Notes: generated by a model from the sequence alone, not told the origin. DNA of 64,000 nucleotides from Blastopirellula marina (GCF_002967765.1 NZ_PUHY01000013.1:1-64000); one strand, 5' to 3'; counted from the stretch's first letter, positions 46,714 through 56,900 are shown. Numbers and translations are program-made.

Positions 46714-47381
46714 GGCCGAACGCCAGCGAACAAGACGACAGAGCCGATCTGCTCTGTCTGCACGTCAGCGAGCGATTCAGATAAGACCTCTTGCATCCGG
46801 TCGAGCGTGTCGTTGAGGTTACCAAAGATGCCTTTTCGGTTGTATTTCTCCATTGCCAAACGTCCCCACCATCCCATCGGCTGAGGCTGTCCCAGAATGG
46901 TTGCACCGAATAGTCGGCCACCTGGGATCACGCTGGCCACGCAGTGCTGAAGGACGCGTCGTCTAAACGGGATGGCTCCAGGTAAACAGTGCAGCACGTA
47001 CATCAGCGAAAGGGATTCATACGGATCAAACCGCTCCGCGAACGATTCCGCCAGATTTGCCTGGAACACTTCGGGCTTCAGTTCGGCAACTCGCGAAGCC
47101 GCCGCTTCCAAGCAATTCGGATTCGCATCAAGCAAACCTAACCGGCACCCAGGCACAAGCTTCGTCGATTGCTTGAGAAAATAGCCCGTCCCCACACCAA
47201 CATCGAGATGATTGGAAGATACGTGTCGATCAAACCACTGCTTCAGATTCTCTGTCGGACAATTCCAAAGCCAGCGATTGGAAAATCGGTGGACAATGGT
47301 GTCATACCAAGACAAAGTTCGGCGGCTATAAACCTGGTAGCCTGGCTCTGGATCGGGAGAGTCAAATTGGGAAACAGTCAT
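46710..47381 (-). CDS. Class I SAM-dependent methyltransferase
   Basis: A 223-residue enzyme with the Rossmann SAM-binding motif LDVGVGTGYFLKQ, then LGLLDANPNCLEAAASRV and LSLMYVLHCLPGA, and a post-motif GGRLFGATILGQ. The N terminus (YQVYSRRTLSWYDTIVHRFSNRWLW) resembles small-molecule or lipid methyltransferases. The start ATG at 47381 is chosen over an upstream ATG because the family begins near YQVYS. It converges on the preceding gene with four shared bases. Substrate unknown. Confidence 0.82.
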   Translation of the reverse strand: MTVSQFDSPDPEPGYQVYSRRTLSWYDTIVHRFSNRWLWNCPTENLKQWFDRHVSSNHLDVGVGTGYFLKQSTKLVPGCRLGLLDANPNCLEAAASRVAELKPEVFQANLAESFAERFDPYESLSLMYVLHCLPGAIPFRRRVLQHCVASVIPGGRLFGATILGQPQPMGWWGRLAMEKYNRKGIFGNLNDTLDRMQEVLSESLADVQTEQIGSVVLFAGVRP

Positions 47382-47597
47382 CGACGAAAAACATAGGTTG
47401 GAGCATAACGAACAAGACGCGTTTCTATTGTAACGCATCAGGCATTAAGGAAGCCGGAGGACCGTAGACGGATTGTTTACGGTACAACCCGGTTGTGTCA
47501 GATAGGTCGTAGCGATTGTATCGACCGACTTCGATTTCACCCGGCAATTCGCTATGTGGTTTACCTCACGGCGCCTCGTCCTAAAGGAGTTATCGCA

Positions 47598-47618
47598 ACC
47601 TATGGTTTTCCCATAGGT
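47598..47618. promoter_or_regulatory. Inverted repeat in the leader of the GT-C gene
   Basis: ACCTATGG-TTTTC-CCATAGGT, 8-bp perfect arms with a 5-base spacer, 33 bases before the GTG start at 47651. Either an operator or a hairpin in the leader; not followed by a T run. Confidence 0.4.
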
Positions 47619-47650
47619 CTGTAGTATCTGACTCCATTAGCAGGGCATTT

Positions 47651-49405
47651 GTGGAAAGTTCACAGCAACTAGCCGAGTCTGCATCAACACGTCGGTGGGG
47701 TGCCTGGGGAATCGTCGCCGGAACAATGCTGGCGGTCGCGATCGCTGTCAGTCCCAACGGTGCCGATCCCGATTTATGGGGTCATGTGCAGTACGGACGC
47801 GATGCACTTCGCGATGGCTTGGCTCGAACAACCACCTACAGCTACACGGCTGAAGGATATCGCTGGATCAACCACGAGAATCTAAGCGAGTTGGCCTTGG
47901 CATTTGGTGTCGACACGATCGGTCCGACGGGTTTGTTGATACTGAAAACCTTGCTCGGTCTTTTGCTTTGTGCCATCCCGTTTTGGAAGGCAAAGGACTT
48001 TGCCCGCAACCCTTTGCCGGTGGTCATGGTTTCCTTGCTCGTCGCGGTCAATCTGACGAATCACTGGAATGTCCGACCGCAGCTATTCAGCTTTGGCTTT
48101 TTCGCATTGCTGATTTTGCTGATCGAATTCGCTTTCACGGGTTGGCAGGGACACTGGAACCTGCCTTGGCTCCCTACACTGCGGCGAGGTGAATCTGCGG
48201 ACGCGTTAAGTTGGAATCATCGCTGGATGCGTCTGATGTGGCTATGCGTTCCCCTGTTCTTCTTATGGACAAACAGCCACGGCGGTTTTATGGCTGGCCT
48301 TGGTGTGCTGGCGGTTTACTTATTTTGCCGGATGTTTGAAGCCGCCACCATGCGAGGATGGGCCTCGGCTGGTATGCAGCGTCGCTTGGCATTGATGCTG
48401 GTCGTCTCGGTGTTGGCAACGCTCGTCAATCCTTACAGCTGGGAACTACATCAATGGATGTTTGAGGCCCTAGGAGTGCCCCGACCAGAGATCACCGAGT
48501 GGCATCCACTTTACTCATTCGACATATTCAGCATCGCATTCCTGTCGATGGTCGGCATTGGCATTTTGGCTTTGACTTTCTCAACGAAGCCACTCGATTT
48601 CACGCAACTCGTTGTTCTCGCCCTGGTGACCGCGCAGGCTTCGCTGCATCAACGGCATGCTCCTTTCTTAGCAATGCTTGTCGCTTTCTGGTGCACACCG
48701 CACGTCGTTTCTGCCTGGAACCGCGTGGCCCAGCGCAACGAGTCCTCGGAAAAGAGTCCACACCCAGCATTAGTCTGGGGAGTAGTTGGCATAGCGGCTT
48801 TGTTTTTTGCGGCTCCATTGTGGGAACGCCTGAGCGTGATGCGAGTCGATCGCGATACGTATCCGGTTTCCGCGATTGAATTCCTCAATCAATACAACCT
48901 ACATGGCAAGACGGTCGTTTCCTACAACTGGGCTCAGTACTTCATCGCCGCGCGATGTGGTGAAGGCCAATCCAAAGTGCAATTTGACGGACGATTTCGG
49001 ACTTGTTACCCCCAGGCCATCGTCGATCGTCATTTCGATTTCATCCTGGGCGATGCCGACGGCATGCGTTACCGCCAATTAGCCAGCCCGGTCGATCCAA
49101 CAGTCGCCCTGAGTGAACGCGATCCGAAGTTAGTACTACTAGATCGAGGCCAGCCTCATAGCGAAGCAGTAATGCAGCAGACGACCGATTGGACACTGCT
49201 TTATCAAGACAGCCTGGCACAAGTATGGGGGCGAAGCGAACTGTTCAACGATCCCCAATCTCCTGAATACCTCGCCCCCAAACAGCGTTCGATTTCGGAC
49301 GCGAAACGTCAGAACGGCTACGTAGCCTGGCCCGCGATCCCAACGCCCCAAGCTAATGCCACCCCATCATCGCACTTGGCTCACACCTCGAGCCCTTCCC
49401 CGTAA
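47651..49405 (+). CDS. Predicted GT-C family membrane glycosyltransferase
   Basis: A 584-residue protein with about ten spans in the first 400 residues. A signature-like acidic pair sits in the first loop (SPNGADPDLWGHVQYGRDAL), as in PMT/GT-C polyprenyl-phosphate sugar transferases. A soluble C terminus follows (VVSYNWAQYFIAARCG, VQFDGRFRTCYPQ, LVLLDRGQPHSEAVMQQT). It probably adds a sugar from a polyprenyl-phosphate donor outside the membrane. The adjacent GT2 gene, 11 bases downstream, would make that donor. The start is GTG at 47651 with an inverted repeat in the leader. Exact acceptor unknown. Confidence 0.7.
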   Translation: MESSQQLAESASTRRWGAWGIVAGTMLAVAIAVSPNGADPDLWGHVQYGRDALRDGLARTTTYSYTAEGYRWINHENLSELALAFGVDTIGPTGLLILKTLLGLLLCAIPFWKAKDFARNPLPVVMVSLLVAVNLTNHWNVRPQLFSFGFFALLILLIEFAFTGWQGHWNLPWLPTLRRGESADALSWNHRWMRLMWLCVPLFFLWTNSHGGFMAGLGVLAVYLFCRMFEAATMRGWASAGMQRRLALMLVVSVLATLVNPYSWELHQWMFEALGVPRPEITEWHPLYSFDIFSIAFLSMVGIGILALTFSTKPLDFTQLVVLALVTAQASLHQRHAPFLAMLVAFWCTPHVVSAWNRVAQRNESSEKSPHPALVWGVVGIAALFFAAPLWERLSVMRVDRDTYPVSAIEFLNQYNLHGKTVVSYNWAQYFIAARCGEGQSKVQFDGRFRTCYPQAIVDRHFDFILGDADGMRYRQLASPVDPTVALSERDPKLVLLDRGQPHSEAVMQQTTDWTLLYQDSLAQVWGRSELFNDPQSPEYLAPKQRSISDAKRQNGYVAWPAIPTPQANATPSSHLAHTSSPSP

Positions 49406-49416
49406 GAGAAACTGCC

Positions 49417-50301
49417 ATGACTGCCACTTTGCTCGAACAGCCCCAATCCAATCACGCACAAGCCTGGGAACCAACGGTCGATCACTCTACCGATTCATTT
49501 GATTTGGTTCCTTGGGAGTTCCGCCTAGCCGAAACACAGGAGTTTGCCGACGAACTAACCGCTGAGCAGTCGGATCGCCAGTGCGGACTCGATTACGCCC
49601 TGCCGCATGAGTTCAAGCTTTCGGTGATCGTTCCGGTTTACAACGAAGAAGACACCATCGCGACCATTGTGAGTCGGCTGATGCAGCTTCCATTCCGCAC
49701 CGAGATCGTCATTGTGGAAGATGGCAGTACCGACGGCACGCGAGACGTTTTGACGCGTCTCGCTCACTTTTGTGATCTGAAGATTCTCTACCACCAACGC
49801 AACCAAGGCAAAGGAGCGGCAATCCGCACGGCGATTCCCAACGTGACCGGTGACATCGTGGTGATCCAGGATGCGGACTTCGAATATGACCCCAAGGACC
49901 TGATTCAGGTGATCCGTCCTCTGGTCAACGGAGATGCCGATGTTTCATACGGTTCGCGTTACTTAGGCAATCATTCGCAAGTCAAAAAGTCATCCTTCCT
50001 CCATCGTTTGGGCAATCAAGTTTTGACCTGCCTATCGAACTGTGTCACAGGACTTCATCTGACCGACATGGAAACCTGCTACAAGGCTTTTCCACGCTCA
50101 ATTATCCAGCGAATTACGATTCAGCAGAATCGCTTTGGCTTCGAGCCGGAGATCACTGCCAAACTGGCCAAGCGGCGATACCGCTTCCAGGAATGCCCCA
50201 TCCATTACCATGCTCGTAACTGGTCGGAAGGTAAGGAAATCGGCTGGAAAGACGCGATCTCGACCCTGTGGTGCATCTTCCGCTACCGATTCATCGACTA
50301 A
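49417..50301 (+). CDS. Glycosyltransferase family 2, dolichol-phosphate mannosyltransferase-like
   Basis: A 294-residue GT2 enzyme. An N-terminal extension of about 60 residues is followed by LSVIVPVYNEEDTIATIVSRL, IVIVEDGSTDGTRDV, NQGKGAAIRTAIPNVTGDIVVIQDADFEYDP (DxD-like) and ADVSYGSRYLG; it ends with RNWSEGKEIGWKDAISTLWCIFRYRF. No transmembrane span is obvious, so it is a soluble donor-forming enzyme of the DPM1 type: polyprenyl phosphate + NDP-sugar. It is the second gene of the operon with the GT-C protein, supporting donor supply for it. Confidence 0.9.
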   Translation: MTATLLEQPQSNHAQAWEPTVDHSTDSFDLVPWEFRLAETQEFADELTAEQSDRQCGLDYALPHEFKLSVIVPVYNEEDTIATIVSRLMQLPFRTEIVIVEDGSTDGTRDVLTRLAHFCDLKILYHQRNQGKGAAIRTAIPNVTGDIVVIQDADFEYDPKDLIQVIRPLVNGDADVSYGSRYLGNHSQVKKSSFLHRLGNQVLTCLSNCVTGLHLTDMETCYKAFPRSIIQRITIQQNRFGFEPEITAKLAKRRYRFQECPIHYHARNWSEGKEIGWKDAISTLWCIFRYRFID

Positions 50302-50616
50302 ACCTGATTGGTTGAGGCCGGGAACAGATAACAATCCCGGCCTTGCTGGTCCGAAATTCCGCCTATCCCCTGCCAATTTCCTTTCACGCGGTTGCTTTTA
50401 GCCCAATCGGGCGGTTTTTCATGCTCGAAAAAGGGCTGATTCGGTTGAACCCTAGCCCCTCAAAGCCTATCCTTATAGTTTGGACCGTTGTCCCCTGACT
50501 CCTTCTATGGCTATAGGGCCTTTTGCGAGGGGAATTAAGGGTGGCTGACTATCCGCATTGGTTCGCGGAAGGGCCCGGTCCGAAAAGGATTATGTTTCTA
50601 TCACCGGAGAGAATCT
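50302..50616. other. Leader of ilvB, no gene
   Basis: About 315 bases. A hairpin AGGCCGGGA / TCCCGGCCT lies at 50315-50343 without a T run. The right end is the ilvB leader. I see no leader peptide with branched-chain codons. Confidence 0.45.
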
Positions 50617-52386
<1,770 letters not shown>

Positions 52387-52414
52387 CGGCGACCTGACAA
52401 CTGACAATCAATTA

Positions 52415-52447
52415 ACGGGGAACGAGAAATCGTTCCCCGTTTTTGTT
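52415..52447 (+). terminator. Intrinsic terminator of ilvB
   Basis: ACGGGGAACGA-GAAA-TCGTTCCCCGT: 11-bp perfect stem, GNRA loop, followed by a T run (52441-52444). Confidence 0.93.
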
Positions 52448-52474
52448 TGGCACGCCGACCTGAAAGGAGATACG

Positions 52475-53158
52475 ATGCAAGGTCGATCTAGAACTCGGAG
52501 CCAAACGATGACGCCTTCCGAAGCTGCCGAACTTATCGCGACCTGGGAAATCATCGCGAACGCAGAGCGAGAGCCTGAAGTCATGCTTCGCGAGACCAAC
52601 TTGGATGAAGCAATCGTTCGACTGAATCGACTCATTCTCTGTGGCGTTGCTGATGCGTTCTATCCGCTGGGTTATGCGTATTACTGCCATCCACAATACG
52701 TCGTCACGGATAGCATTCCCAATAGGCAGTGTTACCAGGCCCTCAAGAAGTCGGTGCAACTCAAGATTGAACCGGTGCTATCTCGGCTCTATTTGGCGTA
52801 CGATCGCTTCGATCATCAGGTCTATGACGAAGCCCTAGTCTGGCTAGAGCATCTTACGACATCCCACTTCGCTGAAGACATTCGGACTCGCTTTTGCGAA
52901 CTGCGGCTTTGCTGTCAAATCCAACGGAAAGGGATCATAAACTCGCTTGACCAGATCGAAGAGTTTGCCGCATATGTTCGGTCGCTTCCCGGTTGGGATC
53001 CCTGCCCTCGGTTGCTGCTTAAAGTTCTGGCGACTGGTTTGCCACACGAAAACGTGACTCTGAAAATGGAACGCGTGCTCGAATTACTTGATGCTGCGTA
53101 TCCGATGATGTCCGAACGTGTGTTCCGGAATCTTGCGTGTCACACACCTGCAAAGTAA
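52475..53158 (+). CDS. Hypothetical helical protein, possibly TPR/Sel1-like
   Basis: A 227-residue cytoplasmic protein without signal peptide. Alternating helices such as LDEAIVRLNRLILCGVADAFYPLGYAYY and YQALKKSVQLKIEPVLSRLYLAY suggest TPR/Sel1-like repeats. No enzymatic motif is visible. A strong ribosome-binding site (GAAAGGAGA) precedes the ATG at 52475. It sits alone between ilvB and the sigma factor gene; its role is unknown. Confidence 0.55.
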   Translation: MQGRSRTRSQTMTPSEAAELIATWEIIANAEREPEVMLRETNLDEAIVRLNRLILCGVADAFYPLGYAYYCHPQYVVTDSIPNRQCYQALKKSVQLKIEPVLSRLYLAYDRFDHQVYDEALVWLEHLTTSHFAEDIRTRFCELRLCCQIQRKGIINSLDQIEEFAAYVRSLPGWDPCPRLLLKVLATGLPHENVTLKMERVLELLDAAYPMMSERVFRNLACHTPAK

Positions 53159-53402
53159 CGGATTGCCAGTTTACCAACAGATCTCGACGCCGCTTCAACC
53201 GCGTCAATCGCCACAATCGTTGCCTATTGCCCGCCTCATCCCAACGGTCGTGCTGCCGTGCCTTTCTGGCATAACCCGTACATTCTGTGCCAAGCGGACC
53301 GTTTCGCCATGTGGCAAAGAAACTGATAGCACATGGACGATAGCAATGGTGTGACAGCGTGAAAATATTTCCCCCGCCACGATCCGAAAGCACAGAAGCA
53401 AC

Positions 53403-54305
53403 ATGGCCACGAAGACCAAACGGAGCGAAACGGAGTTCGATGATTTCGAATCCGTGCAAAGTCCGCTCGAAACCTACCTGCGTGAAATCAATGAAACGGC
53501 CCTCTTGTCCGCCAAAGAGGAACGTGAACTTGCCCAGGCCATTGGCAATGGAGACGTCGCAGCGCGCGATCGAATGGTTCGTGCGAACTTACGATTGGTC
53601 GTGAACATCGCTCGCGGCTATACCGGCAAAGGGCTGGGACTGCAAGACCTGATCGAAGAAGGCAACCTTGGACTCTTGCGTGCGGTCGAAGGCTTTGATC
53701 CTGCGATGGGGACTCGTTTCAGTACCTATGCCAGTTATTGGATTAAACAGTCGATCAAACGAGCGCTGATCAATTGTGCTAAGACGATTCGCATTCCAGC
53801 TTACATGGTCGAGTTGCTCTCGAAGTGGCGTCGAGCAACTAACCGTTTGACGGAAGAACTGGGTCGAACCCCGACTCCGGAAGAAATCGCTCGCGTGCTC
53901 GGCTTACAGAAGAAGAAGCTGCCGATCATCAAGAAGGCGATCCGCATCTACAACAGCACTCCGCAAACGGACCAAACGGACAACGGCTGGTCGCTGGGCG
54001 AGATGGTAACCGACGAACGGCTGAAGAATCCGGAAGAGGAACTGGTCGAACACGATGACCTGAAGCACGTTCGCGAGATGCTCAAAACGATGGACGGACG
54101 TGAGTCGACCGTTTTGAAGATGCGATTTGGCCTGCACGGGGAAGAGCCTCACACGCTGAAGGAAATCGGCGAAAAGCTGGGCCTCACCCGCGAACGCGTC
54201 CGCCAGATCGAGACGGAAGCGTTGAACCGTTTAGCCGAAGGACTTCAAGATCCTCGCGAGCGAATGCTGGAAGGTCCTATCCGTCGACGTGGCGTGCGAA
54301 AATAA
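53403..54305 (+). CDS. RNA polymerase sigma factor, primary-like group (RpoD/SigA family)
   Basis: A 300-residue sigma-70 factor. Region 1.2 begins QSPLETYLREINETALLSAKEE. Region 2 has DLIEEGNLGLLRAVEGFDPAMGTRFSTYASYWIKQSI. Region 3 contains IRIPAYMVELLSKWRRA and LTEELGRTPTPEEIA. Region 4 has LKEIGEKLGLTRERVRQIETEAL. Region 1.1 and the long non-conserved insert of housekeeping RpoD are absent, so it is a group 2/alternative primary-like factor. The role, a house-keeping subset or stress regulon, cannot be decided here. It is followed by an intrinsic terminator. Confidence 0.93.
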   Translation: MATKTKRSETEFDDFESVQSPLETYLREINETALLSAKEERELAQAIGNGDVAARDRMVRANLRLVVNIARGYTGKGLGLQDLIEEGNLGLLRAVEGFDPAMGTRFSTYASYWIKQSIKRALINCAKTIRIPAYMVELLSKWRRATNRLTEELGRTPTPEEIARVLGLQKKKLPIIKKAIRIYNSTPQTDQTDNGWSLGEMVTDERLKNPEEELVEHDDLKHVREMLKTMDGRESTVLKMRFGLHGEEPHTLKEIGEKLGLTRERVRQIETEALNRLAEGLQDPRERMLEGPIRRRGVRK

Positions 54306-54345
54306 GCTTGGCACGCAATATGGGCAGACTTCGTTTACCAGAGAG

Positions 54346-54380
54346 AGAGGGACTCGATTCGGGGCCCTCTTTCTTTTTAT
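54346..54380 (+). terminator. Intrinsic terminator of the sigma factor gene
   Basis: AGAGGG / CCCTCT (54346-54351 and 54365-54370) with a 13-base loop, then a T-rich run. Confidence 0.7.
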
Positions 54381-54402
54381 TTAGAAAACCAACTTGCCAA
54401 TG

Positions 54403-54423
54403 ATAGTGTATTGAGTACACTAT
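54403..54423. promoter_or_regulatory. Inverted repeat abutting the macro-domain gene start
   Basis: ATAGTGTA-TTGAG-TACACTAT, perfect 8-bp arms. It ends four bases before the ATG at 54428, in the place a ribosome-binding site would occupy; none is present. Candidate operator or translation-blocking hairpin. Confidence 0.55.
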
Positions 54424-54427
54424 TAAA

Positions 54428-55048
54428 ATGAACTTCATCAAACTTTGGCTCATTCACCCGAATGAGAAGATGTGCCAGGCATTTCGCAGCCGTTTTGCGA
54501 GTTTGCCTGAGGTGCGAGTCATCCAAGCTCGCATGGAAGAACTTGAGCCCCACGACTGCTTTGTCACCGCGGCTAACTCATTTGGAATCATGACCGCTGG
54601 CATCGACGCGGCGGTAATCGGTTACTTCGGAGAAGAACTCATGCAGCGAGTTCAACTCCGCATTATGAACGACTATCTCGGCGAACAGCCGGTCGGTTCG
54701 GCGTTTCTGATCGAAACCCATCACACGGCCATCCCCTATCTCTGCCATGCTCCAACCATGCGGGTGCCTGGCGGGATCGACGGCACCGACAAGGTCTACA
54801 TGGCAACCTGGGCAGCTCTGCTGGCCGTCTATCAGCACAACGTAAGTAACCAGCGTAAGATCGAGACGGTCGCCTTTCCTGCGTTCGGTGCTGGCTTTGG
54901 GGGCGTAGCGTATGATGAAGCCGCTCGCCAGATGGCGGCGGCCTATGATCACTTCCTCAATCCGCCGCATCGACTCGATTGGGACTGGGTAGCACGGCGC
55001 CAAAAAGCAATCTGCTACGACGGTAAACGCCAAGTAGTCCGAGGTTAA
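54428..55048 (+). CDS. Macro-domain protein (ADP-ribose-binding)
   Basis: A 206-residue protein dominated by a macro domain. DCFVTAANSFGIMTAGID carries the binding-loop Asn; VAFPAFGAGFGGVAYDEAARQM is the second phosphate-binding loop. Macro domains bind or remove ADP-ribose from proteins, RNA or metabolites. The N terminus (MNFIKLWLIHPNEKMCQAFRSRF) is short and adds no known domain. No ADP-ribosyltransferase gene is next to it. The start ATG is four bases after an inverted repeat. It converges on yjbQ with a 4-base overlap. Confidence 0.85.
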   Translation: MNFIKLWLIHPNEKMCQAFRSRFASLPEVRVIQARMEELEPHDCFVTAANSFGIMTAGIDAAVIGYFGEELMQRVQLRIMNDYLGEQPVGSAFLIETHHTAIPYLCHAPTMRVPGGIDGTDKVYMATWAALLAVYQHNVSNQRKIETVAFPAFGAGFGGVAYDEAARQMAAAYDHFLNPPHRLDWDWVARRQKAICYDGKRQVVRG

Positions 55049-55470
55049 TTCCGCGCGCCTTGAATGGTGAGAACTAACCGACGATTGCTAGCACGATCAC
55101 GGTGTTCGCAAAGATAGATTCCTTGCCATGTCCCGAGATTCAGCTGGCCATCGGTAATCGGAATCGTCACGCTGCTGCCGAGCATCGCCGCTTTAATATG
55201 CGCCGGCATATCGTCTGGCCCTTCCATCGTGTGGACGTACGGAAAGCTTTCCGGAGCTATTTTCGAGAATGCCATCTCCAAATCGGTCTGTACATCGGGA
55301 TCGGCATTCTCGTTGATACTGAGACTGGCGGACGTGTGCTGAATAAAAACGTGCAATAGACCAACATGGAACTCCCCTAATTCGGGCAACTCTGAGAGCA
55401 CCTCGCGAGTGATTAAATGAAACCCGCGGCGCCGCGCGCGGACACTTATTTCCTTCTGGATCCAGTTCAT
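55045..55470 (-). CDS. YjbQ family protein (UPF0047)
   Basis: A 141-residue protein with the UPF0047/YjbQ signature HTSASLSINENADPDVQTDLE and the C-terminal LNLGTWQGIYLCEHRD. Family members can show weak thiamine-phosphate synthase activity, but the real role is unclear. The ribosome-binding site is TAGGAG just before the ATG at 55470. It overlaps the convergent macro-domain gene by four bases. Cytoplasmic, likely trimeric by family knowledge. Confidence 0.9.
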   Translation of the reverse strand: MNWIQKEISVRARRRGFHLITREVLSELPELGEFHVGLLHVFIQHTSASLSINENADPDVQTDLEMAFSKIAPESFPYVHTMEGPDDMPAHIKAAMLGSSVTIPITDGQLNLGTWQGIYLCEHRDRASNRRLVLTIQGARN

Positions 55471-55770
55471 TCAAGCTCCTAATTGAGGAGAATATCTTCA
55501 AAAAACAGGGTGTAACAAAAATTTTTCCGCAAGGGGGCTTGCTTGCTGATTGCCATAAATTGGCCAATCGTTGAGAACTTAGCGATCGGCAAAGTGAACC
55601 CTTAGTAGCAATTAAATCTCCATTAAGGTGAGGCTAAGGTTGCTTGCCGCCCAGGGGTTTGGTTGGTGGACAATTATTGCTCTGCTGCAGATCCCTCATT
55701 AGGCGGAAAGCCTTAACTGGTTTAGGCTTAGCCATCCTATCTGCCTTGCGGTAACACGCAGAAAATTGTA
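55471..55770. other. Non-coding interval upstream of the putative RNA locus
   Basis: About 300 bases with no gene. GGCTAAG at 55632-55638 is complementary to CTTAGCC at 55727-55733. TAGCCATCCTA at 55730-55740 matches the end of the palindromic repeat at 56515-56617. No protein or tRNA seen. Confidence 0.4.
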
Positions 55771-55798
55771 TTGACACGTTAAGAGATCGATAAATAAT
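55771..55798 (+). promoter_or_regulatory. Candidate sigma-70 promoter
   Basis: TTGACA at 55771-55776, 16-base spacer, AATAAT at 55793-55798. A near-consensus housekeeping promoter whose transcript would start near 55805, with no protein gene directly downstream. Confidence 0.5.
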
Positions 55799-55804
55799 CG
55801 TGTG

Positions 55805-55990
55805 CTTGATCAGAACTGGTAAGGATCACCAGGGAAGATCAGCGGCCTGGATCTTAGGACAACTCGACCGACCCAAGAAATCATACATTTTTAATGGTCG
55901 AGTTGGAGGCCGTCAGCATAGCAAGCCGAGAACTGTTTGGTCTGGAGCCTATAGTTCATACGGTAGACAACAAGTACCAACCTGACGTTA
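55805..55990 (+). ncRNA. Candidate structured small RNA
   Basis: Downstream of the candidate promoter are three consecutive hairpins: CTGGT/ACCAG (55816-55832), AAGATC/GATCTT (55835-55855) and AACTCGACC/GGTCGAGTT (55861-55904). An open frame of 61 codons (GTG at 55800) overlaps them but starts upstream of the expected transcript and has no ribosome-binding site. No terminator was seen, so the 3' end is arbitrary. It matches no RNA family I can recall. Confidence 0.35.
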
Positions 55991-56174
55991 TGTGTCACTT
56001 GTGGTCCTGTGCTGTCTAACGAGCGAATGGATCTTGCTCTCGATACCCCACAAAGGTTGGCAGATATCGGTAACCGGTCTGCTTGCCGTATCGCGAAATG
56101 AACATGTCGGCCATGTCGGCCGTACCAGAATCACGCCCCGTGCATATGCTGTTGAAAGTAGGTAGTTGGAAAAG

Positions 56175-56399
56175 ATGCAGAAGATTAAGAACGTTTTCGA
56201 TGCCATTCTGAAATTCGGACACGACGAGGATTTCGTTCCGGATGCTGGCGACGAGTTTGTTCCCACCGATGCCCCTGCTGGTTCCGAAGCGAAAATCGAA
56301 GTGCTTCGCCGCCGCGTCGAACAAGGGCTTCCGCTGTGGCACGACGAAGATCGTTGCGACTACACCGGTCTGACTGGTGCGATTCGTCCTCGCGAGTGA
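56175..56399 (+). CDS. Small conserved-looking hypothetical protein
   Basis: A 74-residue soluble protein: MQKIKNVFDAILKFGHDEDF, then an acidic middle and the C-terminal LPLWHDEDRCDYTGLTGAIRPRE. The codon use and the intrinsic terminator directly after it support a real gene. ATG at 56175 is used; a TTG at 56166 is possible. The family is unknown to me; the LWH..D..DY segment looks like a short binding motif. Confidence 0.55.
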   Translation: MQKIKNVFDAILKFGHDEDFVPDAGDEFVPTDAPAGSEAKIEVLRRRVEQGLPLWHDEDRCDYTGLTGAIRPRE

Positions 56400-56437
56400 T
56401 TTTCTCGAAGTGACGAATCTCGATGATACAACGTGAG

Positions 56438-56467
56438 TGAGGGGTGGCATACTACCCCTCATTTTTT
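56438..56467 (+). terminator. Intrinsic terminator
   Basis: TGAGGGGT / ACCCCTCA (56438-56445 and 56454-56461) followed by six T. Ends the 74-residue gene. Confidence 0.85.
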
Positions 56468-56514
56468 ATGCGCTATATACGATTCGATCGATCCGGTCGA
56501 ATCGACCGCACACC

Positions 56515-56617
56515 GTAGGATGGCTACCGACGCCTCGGGCGAACCTGCCATCATATGGTTCGCCTGACGTCCTTCCAGGGAAGATGGCGTTCGCCTGGGA
56601 AGACGTAGCCATCCTAC
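56515..56617. repeat. 103-bp palindromic repeat element (MITE/REP-like)
   Basis: Bounded by perfect inverted GTAGGATGGCTAC (56515-56527) and GTAGCCATCCTAC (56605-56617). The interior arms are also partly complementary (GGCGAACCTGCCAT against the right arm's AGGCGAACGCCAT on the opposite strand). Looks like a small non-coding palindromic element inserted between the small gene and csrA. Coding for a transposase is absent. A partial copy of the end sequence lies at 55730-55740. Confidence 0.6.
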
Positions 56618-56650
56618 GAGATCGTTTGTCACGCTTGCCCCTCAGCGTGA

Positions 56651-56896
56651 TCAGGCCGCAATTCTCAGCGTTTTCGCGGCCAACTGGTCCACCTCTGCCG
56701 TGAAGACCAGTGTTATGCGTTCCTCTTCTTCCGCCTCGATTTGATCGTGCGTGTCGAGTTCGTCCCGAAGAATGAGCAGGTTCGAGGGCGCCTGAATACC
56801 CAAGCGAACCTTATCGGCTCCGACCTTGACCACGGTTATCAAGATCTCGTCGCCAAGCCGAAGTTTCTCACCTTCCTTGCGGGAAAGCACTAGCAT
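56651..56896 (-). CDS. csrA: Carbon storage regulator CsrA
   Basis: An 81-residue RNA-binding regulator: MLVLSRKEGEKLRLGDEILITVVKVGADKVRLGIQAP is diagnostic. CsrA dimers bind GGA motifs in mRNA leaders and block or stabilise translation. The C-terminal 20 residues are longer and more acidic than in E. coli CsrA. The ribosome-binding site GGAGG of this gene lies in a perfect CsrA-type hairpin (56901-56918), predicting autoregulation. A 108-residue partner gene lies 100 bases upstream on the same strand. Confidence 0.95.
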   Translation of the reverse strand: MLVLSRKEGEKLRLGDEILITVVKVGADKVRLGIQAPSNLLILRDELDTHDQIEAEEEERITLVFTAEVDQLAAKTLRIAA

Positions 56897-56900
56897 ATCA

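Noticed and set aside
55800-55985. 61-codon frame from a GTG at 55800
   Set aside because: Begins at the predicted transcript start with no ribosome-binding site and overlaps three hairpins; treated as possible RNA.
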